Source: CAZXSK01 sp964642855
GTDB taxonomy: Bacteria > Planctomycetota > Phycisphaerae > SM23-33
Direction of reading: 5' to 3'
Assembly (NCBI GenBank): GCA_964642855.1
Contig: CAZXSK010000023.1
Span: 1 to 51,649 of the forward strand
Length of the DNA stretch: 51,649 nucleotides
Shown: one piece after another, positions 22,911-30,211 of the stretch
How the letters are laid out: every line of letters begins with the position of its first letter
Numbering within the stretch: position 1 is the stretch's first letter
The notes under the pieces: model-generated
Database searches by the model: none
What the model saw: the letters and a program-made list of their open reading frames with translations, nothing else
Told to the model about the DNA's origin: nothing
Position numbers and translations under genes: made by a program

Positions 22911-24689
22911 TCACTCCCCGATAATCGCAGCGTGCATTCGCTCGAACTCCCGCCGCAGGAACTCCGCGCCCCGGAAACATCGAATATGTGACCAGGGCGT
23001 GGGCTCGCCGGGCGTCAGTTCGCGCTGGGCGTCGCCGGCCGGGTCGATGCCCACAGTCTGCATCGCCTCCAGCCAGCGGTCGTAGTCGAAGTGCTCGGTC
23101 CAGGCGTCCATCCGGCAGCCGCTTCGCCAGGCGTGCTCGATGACGTCCGCCATCCGCCGGTCGCCACGGGCGATGACCCCCTCCAGCAGGCTCTGCTCGA
23201 TGAAGTGGAACCGGAGGTCCACAGCCGATCGCTTCGCCCGCTCGATCAGTCGCTCGCGGACATGCCAGAAATACTCCGCCGATCGCATGGGCGACCACTG
23301 CATCGGTGTGTGGGGCTTGGGCACGAACCACGAGACCGACGCGTTGATGCTGCCCGGCCGGCTGTCGATCTCTTTCCGCGTGTCGCTGAGCTTACGACAG
23401 AGATCGACGATGGCGTCGAGATCATCGTCGGTTTCGCCGGGCAGGCCTGCGATGAAGTAGACCTTCACCTTGTTCCAGCCTGCCCGGTAAGCCGCCCGGA
23501 CGCCGGCGATCATGTCCTGCTCGGTGATACGCTTGCCGATGGCGCGGCGGAGGCGTTCGCTGCCCGCTTCGGCGGCGATGGTCAGCCCGGCCTTGCGTAC
23601 GCCTGAAGTCAGGCGAGGCAGGTGCTGAAGCTGGCTGTCGACGCGCAGCGAGGGCAGCGAAATGTTCACGTGCCGCCCCTCCAGAGATTCCGTCAGCCGG
23701 TCGAGCAGTTCCTCGAGGTCCGGGTAGTCACTGGTCGAGAGCGACAGCAGCGAGATTTCGTCGTAGCCGGTCGCAGCGAGCGCCCGTTCGGCGAGGTCGA
23801 CGATCTCTTCCGGTGAGCGCGTGCGGACCGGCAGGCGGGTGTGGCCTGCCTGGCAGAAGCGGCACCCGTTCGGACAGCCCCGCATGACCTCCAGGGCCAC
23901 GCGATCGTGGACGGCTTCGGCGATGGGCACCAGCGGGGCAGTGATCGCCGGGGACTGCGACAGGTCGCTCAGGCACGCGCGGTCGAACGATTCGGGCACC
24001 GAGGTATCGCGTCGCGAGAGTCCGGCATACGTGCCGTCGGGTTCGTAGTGGGGCTCGTAGAATCGCGGGACGTAGGCCCCGGGCACTTCGCGGGCGATCG
24101 TCAACAGCGTGTCGGCCCGGTTTGTACCCGCGCGTTTCGCGTCGCGGACGACCTCGGCCAGGCGGGTCAGCGGGATCTCGCCGTCCCCTGCAAGGAAGAC
24201 GTCGACAAACGGCGCGAACGGTTCGGGTGAGTCGGCCAGCGCGTCGCCGGCCACGATGATCGGGTGGGACTCGTCGCGGTCGCCCGAGCGGATCGGCACC
24301 CCGGCCAGGTCGAGCAAGGTCAGCAGATTGGTGGCGCACAGTTCGTAGGCCAGGGAGAAGCCCACGATTTCGAAATCTCCCACGGCCAGCCTGGACTCCC
24401 ACGCGAACAGTGGGATCTGCTGCTCCCGCAGTACGGTCTCCGCTTCGGGGGGAGGGCAGTAGGTGCGATCGCACGCTGCGAAGTCCAGATTGTTGATCGC
24501 GTGGTAAAGCACCTGGCTGCCCAGGTGGGAAATGCCCAGGCTGTAGGTATCGGGGAATGCCAGCACGCAGCGCACCTGCGCATCCTGCGGGCGGGCGCAT
24601 CGGCGGTTGATCTCCAGCCCGATGTACTGGCTGGGTTGGTTCACGCGCGGAAGGAACTGTTCGCTGATTGCCCGGGAGAGGTCTCGCAT
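22911..24689 (-). CDS. TIGR03960-type B12-binding-like radical SAM protein
   Basis: A 592-aa radical SAM protein. The N-terminal part resembles the TIGR03960 family, with FPDTYSLGISHLGSQVLYHA and GLAYEL/AGDALADSPEP-like blocks of a cobalamin-binding fold. The radical SAM cluster ligands are Cys272, Cys276 and Cys279 in RGCPNGCRFCQAG. Later motifs are LSTSDYPDLEELL, EAGSERLRRAIGK and KVYFIAGLPGETDDDL. TIGR03960 proteins are often next to or fused with a DUF2344/TIGR03936 partner and near ribonuclease G or ribosomal genes; no partner is visible here. The reaction is unknown. The 3' end nearly abuts the SRP RNA gene from the opposite side. Confidence 0.88.
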   Translation of the reverse strand: MRDLSRAISEQFLPRVNQPSQYIGLEINRRCARPQDAQVRCVLAFPDTYSLGISHLGSQVLYHAINNLDFAACDRTYCPPPEAETVLREQQIPLFAWESRLAVGDFEIVGFSLAYELCATNLLTLLDLAGVPIRSGDRDESHPIIVAGDALADSPEPFAPFVDVFLAGDGEIPLTRLAEVVRDAKRAGTNRADTLLTIAREVPGAYVPRFYEPHYEPDGTYAGLSRRDTSVPESFDRACLSDLSQSPAITAPLVPIAEAVHDRVALEVMRGCPNGCRFCQAGHTRLPVRTRSPEEIVDLAERALAATGYDEISLLSLSTSDYPDLEELLDRLTESLEGRHVNISLPSLRVDSQLQHLPRLTSGVRKAGLTIAAEAGSERLRRAIGKRITEQDMIAGVRAAYRAGWNKVKVYFIAGLPGETDDDLDAIVDLCRKLSDTRKEIDSRPGSINASVSWFVPKPHTPMQWSPMRSAEYFWHVRERLIERAKRSAVDLRFHFIEQSLLEGVIARGDRRMADVIEHAWRSGCRMDAWTEHFDYDRWLEAMQTVGIDPAGDAQRELTPGEPTPWSHIRCFRGAEFLRREFERMHAAIIGE

Positions 24690-24797
24690 CGTCTTTCTTT
24701 TCTCTGGGGGGTGGCTTCAGGGAGCCGACCGATGCGGTCATGATAGCATACAGAGATGGCCCCGGGCGAGTGTCGCGCGAGCTGGCGGGGTGGTTCG

Positions 24798-24826
24798 TTG
24801 CAGGTCGTCAGCGGGAGGTGTAGAAT
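24798..24826 (+). promoter_or_regulatory. sigma70-type promoter directly upstream of yjbQ
   Basis: TTGCAG at 24798-24803, 17-bp spacer, TAGAAT at 24821-24826. The ATG begins 7 bases after the -10, at the expected transcript start, so the mRNA may be leaderless. Confidence 0.6.
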
Positions 24827-24832
24827 CACGGC

Positions 24833-25255
24833 ATGAAATCGAAGACTGAATATCTGACGTTCAACGTGCCGGCGCGGATGGACTTCGTGAACATCACGTC
24901 CGACGTCGATCGCGTGGTCGGGGACAGCGGCGTGCAGGAAGGCCTCTGCCTGGTCAATGCGATGCACATCACGGCCAGCGTGTTCATCAACGACAACGAG
25001 CCCGGCCTGCACGAGGACTACAAGCGGTGGCTGGAGGATCTCGCCCCGTTTGATGCATCCCCCGAGCGGTATCATCACAACCGCACGGGCGAGGACAACG
25101 GCGACGCACACCACAAGCGCCAGGTCATGGGCAGGGAAGTGGTCGTGGCGATCACCCGGGGGGAGTTGGACTTCGGGCCGTGGGAACAGATCTTCTATGG
25201 CGAGTTCGATGGCAGGCGCCCCAAGCGGGTGCTGGTGAAGGTGATCGGAGAGTAA
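24833..25255 (+). CDS. yjbQ: YjbQ/UPF0047 family protein
   Basis: A 140-aa protein of the UPF0047 family, one member of which has been reported to have weak thiamine-phosphate synthase activity. The core GLCLVNAMHITASVFINDNE and the metal/phosphate-site stretch HHNRTGEDNGDAHHKR are recognisable, as is GPWEQIFYGEFDG near the C-terminus. Length fits the family. The physiological role is unsettled. A promoter sits so close to the start codon that little or no 5' leader is left, and no Shine-Dalgarno is visible within a transcribed leader. The downstream zinc-ribbon gene follows after 32 bp. Confidence 0.9.
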   Translation: MKSKTEYLTFNVPARMDFVNITSDVDRVVGDSGVQEGLCLVNAMHITASVFINDNEPGLHEDYKRWLEDLAPFDASPERYHHNRTGEDNGDAHHKRQVMGREVVVAITRGELDFGPWEQIFYGEFDGRRPKRVLVKVIGE

Positions 25256-25287
25256 GTTCCACCCGTTGCGACCAGAGGAGCAAACGC

Positions 25288-25785
25288 ATGTCCATTACCT
25301 TTCGCTGTGAGCACTGTCGGGAGAACGTCAAAGCCCCGGACGAAGCAGCTGGCAAGCGAGGCAAGTGCCCGCATTGCGGGATGACCAGCTACATCCCCGA
25401 TCCGAACGAATCGGGGGAGATCCCGCTGGCTCCGATCGACGAGCAGAGCGAAGCGCAGCGAGAGGCGGAGGAACGCCGCCTGCGGGAGCAGGAAGAAGCT
25501 TTGATTGCCGAGATGGGCGGCGACCCGGACGTGCCCCTCGATCAGCGTGACGACATTGGCCCGGAAGACCTGCATCACTACGTGGTGAACTACTGCGTGG
25601 ACATGGCTGAGGGCAAGCTTGAACAGGCGCAGACGCACGCCGACAAGCTCAAGCGGTTCGGATACAAGGGACTCCAGGCGGTGGACGATTTCCTTTCGGG
25701 CAATGTGCAGGAGCCCGCCACGGAGGAGATCCCACCGAAGGTCATGCAGGGGTTCCTCGAGCAGCTCCGCGAACAGTTGCGATAG
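25288..25785 (+). CDS. zinc-ribbon protein of unknown function
   Basis: A 165-aa protein. Residues 4-32 form a zinc ribbon of the planctomycete small type: ITFRCEHCRENVKAP, then GKRGKCPHCG, giving C-x2-C and C-x2-C. The middle (residues 50-80) is Glu/Arg/Gln-rich and probably helical or coiled coil, and the C-terminal 80 residues are helical without a recognised motif. AGAGGAG precedes the ATG at 25288. It may be co-transcribed with yjbQ. A bidirectional-looking terminator follows, separating it from the convergent secreted-protein gene. I do not recognise a specific function. Confidence 0.8.
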   Translation: MSITFRCEHCRENVKAPDEAAGKRGKCPHCGMTSYIPDPNESGEIPLAPIDEQSEAQREAEERRLREQEEALIAEMGGDPDVPLDQRDDIGPEDLHHYVVNYCVDMAEGKLEQAQTHADKLKRFGYKGLQAVDDFLSGNVQEPATEEIPPKVMQGFLEQLREQLR

Positions 25786-25812
25786 GCAAACGGGAGAGGC
25801 GGGAGAAAAGAG

Positions 25813-25845
25813 AAGGCCGCCGATGTCCGGGACATCGACGGCCTT
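25813..25845. terminator. bidirectional hairpin between convergent genes
   Basis: AAGGCCG (25813-25819) and CGATGTC pair with GACATCG and CGGCCTT (25839-25845), with one c/a mismatch and a 3-nt loop. A-rich sequence precedes and T-containing sequence follows, so it could serve both strands. Confidence 0.75.
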
Positions 25846-25888
25846 GCTGTTGCGCTGCCTTGCCCGTCGGGGGGCACGGCTACCTGTT

Positions 25889-27871
25889 TCAGAAGTCGGC
25901 CTCATTGGCGGGGGGAATCGGACCTCCACCTCCGCCCTGAATCGAGAGGTACAGCACCACGCTGTCCTTGACGAGCTTGGCGGGCACGTAGCAGGTGGTG
26001 TGGACCTCCAGGCCGTCGATCTCCGAGCCGACCATGATGGGGGTTCGGCAGGCGATGCGTCCGGCGGGCAGTTCGGCGTCGGGGTCCATTTTGCGGGTAC
26101 CGGCGATGATCAGGTCGAACAGGTTGGAGCCGTTGAAGGCTACCAGCAGGGCGGGCTGCTCGGGCATGTACTTCATGGGTTCCTTCATGAACTTGCTCTT
26201 GCCGATCCTGCCGCTGCCGTCGTCGGTTTTCATCAGCTCTTCGATCATCGAGACGGTTCCCGCAAAGCTCACCAGGACGGTCTTCTTGTCGGGCGCGGCG
26301 ATGTAGATGCGGAACCGATCCTCGCCCAGGACCTTCTGCATCTCATCTCGAACTCGCTCGGACATGCTGGCCATCTCGGGATGCGTAATGTCAACGACGT
26401 CGACCTCGGTGTCCTTGACGGTCTGGCTGCCCTTGACATAGGAGATCTTCAGGTCTTTGAAATCGTCCTCGATGTTGCCCATCTTCGTGCTGAAGATGGT
26501 GTTGAGGATCTCGGTCTTGGTCTGCAGGAGTTTTTTGACCTTGGCGGAATCATCGCAGGTGATGACCATGCCCAGGGAGAACAGGCCCTTGCCGCCCGGC
26601 GCCCCGCCGCCGACGAACTGGATCGTGTCGATGTGTTCGTAGGCGCCCTTCACGAGGGAGTCGATCTTCTTGTGGGTCTCGGGAGACAGCGCCCCGGCTG
26701 GGGTTTCGCGGAACAGGCCATCGAACATGTCCGTGTACGTGGAGGCGGCATTATCCAGGCCGGGCAGCATCTGTCCGCTGGCGGCGAGGACGTAGGGCAG
26801 GTCGGGCAACTTGTTGAAGTTGATCTGGCCCGTGGGCTCGAGCTTGACGAGTTTCTTACCCAGGTCCGACCCTTCCTTGTAGTTGACCAGTTCCTCCAGC
26901 ACGATCCCGGTTTCGACGAATCGGCCACCAATGGTGATGGTTTCGAGTTGATCGACCATCTTGCGATAGTGAGGCAGGGCGGAGTTCATCATGCCCATCG
27001 GGCCCATGGCCATGGGGGGCATGGCCATGTCATTTTCCTGGTACATCTGTCGCAGGGATTCCTGCTGCTGCTTGATCTTCTGCTCGAACGACTTGATGAC
27101 CCCATTGAAGATCGGGCCGGTTTCTTTCATGTTGACGAAGATGCCGATGTCCGACTGGGCGATCGTCGCTGCGTGGTTCTTGGGCATGTCGGAGATGATG
27201 CTGCCCTTGGCCTTCATCATCACGTTGAGGGCTTCCTTGCCCGGTGAGAGCACGATGTGGTCACCCAGCGTGACGCCGGTCATCTCTCCGGTGGGGAGGG
27301 TGATCTTCGTGAACTGTCCGTCCTTCTCGGGCTGGTACTTGGCGAAGACGGTGGAGACGTCCTTACCGGGCATGATCAGCAGGAACGGCAGCTTGATTTC
27401 CTCTTCCTGCTGGGGCTGTTGCATCTGCGGGCCCATGGGCATCATCTGGTTCATGAAGCGGTTGAGCAGCTCCACGAAATCCATGTCAACGGTTTCAGGA
27501 TCGAGCATCGCCAGGGCAACGCCACCCTCGCCGGTGAAGCCCTCCCCGAGCTGGAGTTGGTCGATCACGAACTGCAGCGAGCCCTTGGGCATCATCTGCT
27601 TGGTCATGTCGCCCAGGCCGATCTGCTGGATGAACCGGTCGACGGCCTTGGACGTGCTTTTGACGTCGTTGATGACCACCACGCCAAGCGAACCGGAAGG
27701 TACGGCCTTGAGGACGGAGGTCCTCTGGTCCAGAGTGGCGGCAGCGTCACTGGCTTTGGAGACGGCCTGGTCTACCTCGCCCCGTACCGTTATCTGCTGG
27801 GCAATGCCCAGCCCGACACCGGCCAGGATGACTCCGCAAAGCGTCACAGCTAGCAAACGCGTCAGACGCAT
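25889..27871 (-). CDS. large secreted protein of unknown function
   Basis: A 660-aa protein with a signal peptide (MRLTRLLAVTLCGVILAG, cleavage probably after GIAQ). The ATG at 27871 follows AAGGAGAACATC. The body alternates beta strands and helices in what look like repeated modules beginning with SGSLGVVVINDV and PYVLAASGQMLPG, and has a Met/Pro/Gln-rich segment MMPMGPQMQQPQQEEE near residue 155 and another, MAMPPMAMGPMGMM, near 290. It ends in a Gly/Pro-rich tail. The style resembles DUF3352-like secreted proteins seen in planctomycetes, but I cannot assign a family firmly. It is convergent with the zinc-ribbon gene and divergent from hpt. Confidence 0.8.
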   Translation of the reverse strand: MRLTRLLAVTLCGVILAGVGLGIAQQITVRGEVDQAVSKASDAAATLDQRTSVLKAVPSGSLGVVVINDVKSTSKAVDRFIQQIGLGDMTKQMMPKGSLQFVIDQLQLGEGFTGEGGVALAMLDPETVDMDFVELLNRFMNQMMPMGPQMQQPQQEEEIKLPFLLIMPGKDVSTVFAKYQPEKDGQFTKITLPTGEMTGVTLGDHIVLSPGKEALNVMMKAKGSIISDMPKNHAATIAQSDIGIFVNMKETGPIFNGVIKSFEQKIKQQQESLRQMYQENDMAMPPMAMGPMGMMNSALPHYRKMVDQLETITIGGRFVETGIVLEELVNYKEGSDLGKKLVKLEPTGQINFNKLPDLPYVLAASGQMLPGLDNAASTYTDMFDGLFRETPAGALSPETHKKIDSLVKGAYEHIDTIQFVGGGAPGGKGLFSLGMVITCDDSAKVKKLLQTKTEILNTIFSTKMGNIEDDFKDLKISYVKGSQTVKDTEVDVVDITHPEMASMSERVRDEMQKVLGEDRFRIYIAAPDKKTVLVSFAGTVSMIEELMKTDDGSGRIGKSKFMKEPMKYMPEQPALLVAFNGSNLFDLIIAGTRKMDPDAELPAGRIACRTPIMVGSEIDGLEVHTTCYVPAKLVKDSVVLYLSIQGGGGGPIPPANEADF

Positions 27872-28180
27872 GATGTTCTCCTTTGTATTCCTTCGTTTGT
27901 TCGGATGGATGGATCTGTGTGGGCGACACCCCAAGGCTTCTGACGATGACGATAACGAATCGCCTCGCCGTTGGCTACCGGTTTCCGCCTGGAATGGGCT
28001 CCTGTGCCCATTGTATGCGGCCCGGCGGGCCGGGTGTCTTGTCCGCACACTGTTAGACGTGCGACAGCAGGAATTGTTGGTCTACAGGCCGGAAAGCAGC
28101 ACGGATCCGACTTCCTGGACCGTTTGAAAACCGCTGGCCATGGGGGTACGATAGTGTCGGTCCGGAGAAAGGGAAAACGG
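27872..28180. other. divergent intergenic region upstream of the secreted protein and hpt
   Basis: These 309 bases hold the hpt promoter at 28124-28152 and a minus-strand TACAAT (28015-28010) that could be the -10 of the secreted-protein gene, leaving a leader of about 130 nt. A GC-rich inverted sequence (GGCCCGGCGGGCC) is near 28020. I see no small gene. Confidence 0.4.
28124..28152 (+). promoter_or_regulatory. sigma70-type promoter for hpt
   Basis: TTGAAA at 28124-28129, 17-bp spacer, TACGAT at 28147-28152. Predicted start near 28159 leaves about 22 nt of leader with GGAGAAAGGG. Confidence 0.6.
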
Positions 28181-28762
28181 ATGAGCGACAGTCCTCTCGA
28201 TGAAATCGGTTCGGTTCATCAGGATATCCATCACGTCGTGGTTTCCGATCAGCAGATTGCAGATCGTGTTGACGAGCTTGCCGCTGATATCGCTGCCTGC
28301 TACGAGGGGATGGAACTGACGATCATGGCTGTGCTTACCGGCTCGCTGATCTTCCTGGCCGACCTGATCCGCAAGATGCCCGTCCGGATGCGCCTGGACC
28401 TGGTATCGATCTCATCGTATCCGGGGGACTCAACGGTGTCGCGCGGGCCTCGCTGGCTGCTGCCGATTTCCGCCGATCTACGGGGACGGCATGTGCTGAT
28501 CCTCGACGACATTCTCGATACGGGCAGGACCCTGGATGCCATGAAGTCTGCGATCGCGGGCATGGGGCCTGCTTCGCTGAAAACCTGCGTGCTTCTGCGC
28601 AAGGACCGCCCCGATGTCTCCGACCGTTTCGAACCGGATTTTGTGGGGTTCGATATCGCCAACGAGTTCGTCGTGGGCTACGGTCTGGATTTCGATTACA
28701 TCTACCGCAACCTGCCGCAGATCTGCGTGCTCAACGAGCATGCCCAGGGCGAGTCGCCATGA
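28181..28762 (+). CDS. hpt: hypoxanthine phosphoribosyltransferase
   Basis: Hpt (193 aa) salvages hypoxanthine and guanine with PRPP. The PRPP-binding motif is VLILDDILDTGRTLDAM. The flexible-loop region contains VSISSYPGDSTVSRG, shifted from the more common SSY(G)xxTxSxG. The C-terminal base-binding part is FVVGYGLDFDYIYRNLP. Length is normal for bacterial enzymes. The ATG at 28181 follows GAGAAAGGG; the longer in-frame version lies upstream of the promoter and is rejected. The next gene overlaps its stop as ATGA. Confidence 0.95.
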   Translation: MSDSPLDEIGSVHQDIHHVVVSDQQIADRVDELAADIAACYEGMELTIMAVLTGSLIFLADLIRKMPVRMRLDLVSISSYPGDSTVSRGPRWLLPISADLRGRHVLILDDILDTGRTLDAMKSAIAGMGPASLKTCVLLRKDRPDVSDRFEPDFVGFDIANEFVVGYGLDFDYIYRNLPQICVLNEHAQGESP

Positions 28763-29310
28763 GTCCCACAGCCCGGCCTGTCAGTGCGACATCCGAGCCG
28801 GTCGAAAGCGTTCCCGGCCACCTTCTCGGGGATGGCGAAACGGTGATCCTGGCTGTGCGTCCCTCGGCGTGGTCGATTCTCCTGACAGCCTGGCCTGCGA
28901 TTGCACTGCTCGCCGCGGTCGGGGGGGTGATGCTGGTGCTTGATCGTCTCCTGGGCGTTCAGTTCGGCGGGTACAGGAAGCCTCTCGTGGTGCTCCTTGC
29001 AGTTGTGTGTGCGCTGAGGCTGACCGTTTCGGCGGTCTTCTGGGCGGGCAAGCTCTACGTGCTGACGAATTTCCGCCTGCTGAAGGTACAGGGTTTGGTC
29101 GAACCTCGGATGGACAACCTGCCTCTCGGGCGGGTGGACGAAGCTCGGCTGGCGGCTACCCCCGCCGAGAGGTCGCTGGGGGTGGGGAATCTCTATTTCG
29201 TCGTCGACGGCCAGGAGGACATCGACCGGACCTGGGAACACATCGCCAGGCCCGATGAGGTCAGGGAGAGCATCGAGGAGGCGATTCGCCGGATACGACC
29301 GAGGGAATAG
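28759..29310 (+). CDS. PH-like (bPH2) domain membrane protein
   Basis: A 183-aa protein with two hydrophobic helices (about residues 39-62 and 75-96), then a soluble C-terminal part of the bacterial PH-2 type: AGKLYVLTNFRLLKVQGLVE, followed by MDNLPLGRVDEARL and a strand-rich SLGVGNLYFVVDG. The N-terminal EPVESVPGHLLGDGETVIL is the usual lead-in. Such proteins are membrane proteins of unknown function. Its ATG overlaps the hpt stop, so it is translationally coupled to purine salvage, though no functional link is apparent. Confidence 0.82.
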   Translation: MSPTARPVSATSEPVESVPGHLLGDGETVILAVRPSAWSILLTAWPAIALLAAVGGVMLVLDRLLGVQFGGYRKPLVVLLAVVCALRLTVSAVFWAGKLYVLTNFRLLKVQGLVEPRMDNLPLGRVDEARLAATPAERSLGVGNLYFVVDGQEDIDRTWEHIARPDEVRESIEEAIRRIRPRE

Positions 29311-29328
29311 ACGCGCTCGATTTGCTCG

Positions 29329-29787
29329 TTACAATCGCGAGGCCAGATCGCTGGTCTGCCCGTTGGCCAGCCTCTCGTAATCGCCGTAGTCCATGTGGAC
29401 GCAATGCCGATGCGTTCCGGCTTGGAAAACGATCTGCCCCGCCTGGGCGAGTGACTCATCGATCAGCGTGGGCATGTCGTAGAGGTTTCCGAAGGGCGGT
29501 TCCGCTCCGATTTCGACATCCGGAAACAAGTTGGCCATCTCGGTTTCGTCGGCAAGCGTGGCCTGCTTTTCGTGCAGGGCCCGGGCGGCCTTGGAGAGGT
29601 CCAGCTTTGCACTGGCCGGCAGGACGCACATCGCGTAGCGGTCGGCCGTCTTCACGATCACCGGTTTGGCAGCCTTCTTGCCGCTGACGTGTTCCTCGGC
29701 GGCCATCTCCTGTGCGGTGTACGAGGCAGGGTGCTCGTGCACTTCATACCGCACGTCCTGCTGACTCAGGTATTCTTTGATGTCCAT
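29329..29787 (-). CDS. YbaK/prolyl-tRNA-editing-domain protein
   Basis: A 152-aa single-domain protein of the YbaK/ProRS-INS superfamily, whose members hydrolyse mischarged aminoacyl-tRNAs. Recognisable blocks are YEVHEHPASYTAQEMA, GKKAAKPVIVKTADRYAMCVLPA, with a conserved Lys, and GAEPPFGNLYDMPTLID, which carries the GxxxP-type motif. Residues fit the generic deacylase group rather than a particular subtype, so the amino acid specificity is not assigned. It is convergent with the PH-like gene by 18 bp. A minus-strand TACAAT at 29850-29845 may be its -10. Confidence 0.88.
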   Translation of the reverse strand: MDIKEYLSQQDVRYEVHEHPASYTAQEMAAEEHVSGKKAAKPVIVKTADRYAMCVLPASAKLDLSKAARALHEKQATLADETEMANLFPDVEIGAEPPFGNLYDMPTLIDESLAQAGQIVFQAGTHRHCVHMDYGDYERLANGQTSDLASRL

Positions 29788-29913
29788 GGATGTCCCTTTC
29801 GCCTCGAGGGGGAGTAGGTCTGCAGAAAGCCGTATCGCAGTAGAATTGTATGCGCCAGCCTGAGCGCCTGGCTTGCTCTGGCGAATAATCCGTGTAAGGG
29901 TCGTTTAAGGAAA

Positions 29914-30204
29914 GGCTTGCGTCAGGACTGTGTGCCGGACAGGCCGCAAGCAGGGGCGGTCCGTCCGGGGCCCGAAAAGCGGTGATGAAGAAATTGCAGG
30001 AAAGGGCGAATTTCCGGCCTCCCCGATCCGAAAGGATGGGTGCAGCCAGCGTTGACCGGATACCTTTGGCAGCGCACAAGAGAACAACAGGCCGATGCCT
30101 GGACAAGCTTCCGGATGCATCTGCATTCTCTTAAAGTGGTCGGGGCTTTCTTTCGGAAGCCCAACAGCGCGAGTGAGATCCCTCCCTCACTCGCGTCTTT
30201 TTTT
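29914..30204 (+). ncRNA. candidate structured RNA or small-ORF transcript ending in a strong terminator
   Basis: Between two minus-strand genes lies a stretch with no convincing protein gene but several plus-strand stem-loops: GCTTGCG/CGCAAGC (29915-29921 with 29945-29951), ATCC-gaaa-GGAT (30026-30037), an outer stem AAGAGAA/TTCTCTT (30078-30084 with 30126-30132) enclosing CAGGC-cgat-GCCTG (30088-30101), GGGCTT/AAGCCC (30143-30162), then an intrinsic terminator. A 49-codon ORF (29985-30134) starting MKKLQERANFRPP lacks a good ribosome site. The transcript start is not identified. It does not match tmRNA, RNase P or SRP RNA by eye. Confidence 0.35.
30169..30204 (+). terminator. intrinsic terminator, plus strand
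   Basis: A perfect 9-bp stem GCGAGTGAG (30169-30177) with CTCACTCGC (30186-30194), an 8-nt loop and a run of seven T (30198-30204). Orientation fits only plus-strand transcription, yet the nearest annotated genes on both sides are on the minus strand. Confidence 0.85.
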
Positions 30205-30211
30205 GCGCTGT

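Noticed and set aside
22911..24689. Radical SAM protein as the missing AmmeMemoRadiSam partner of AMMECR1.
   Set aside because: Its N-terminal B12-binding-like region matches TIGR03960, and it is 24 kb away.
29985..30134. A 49-codon plus-strand ORF as a definite gene.
   Set aside because: It has no good ribosome site and overlaps stem-loops; it is mentioned only within the RNA candidate.
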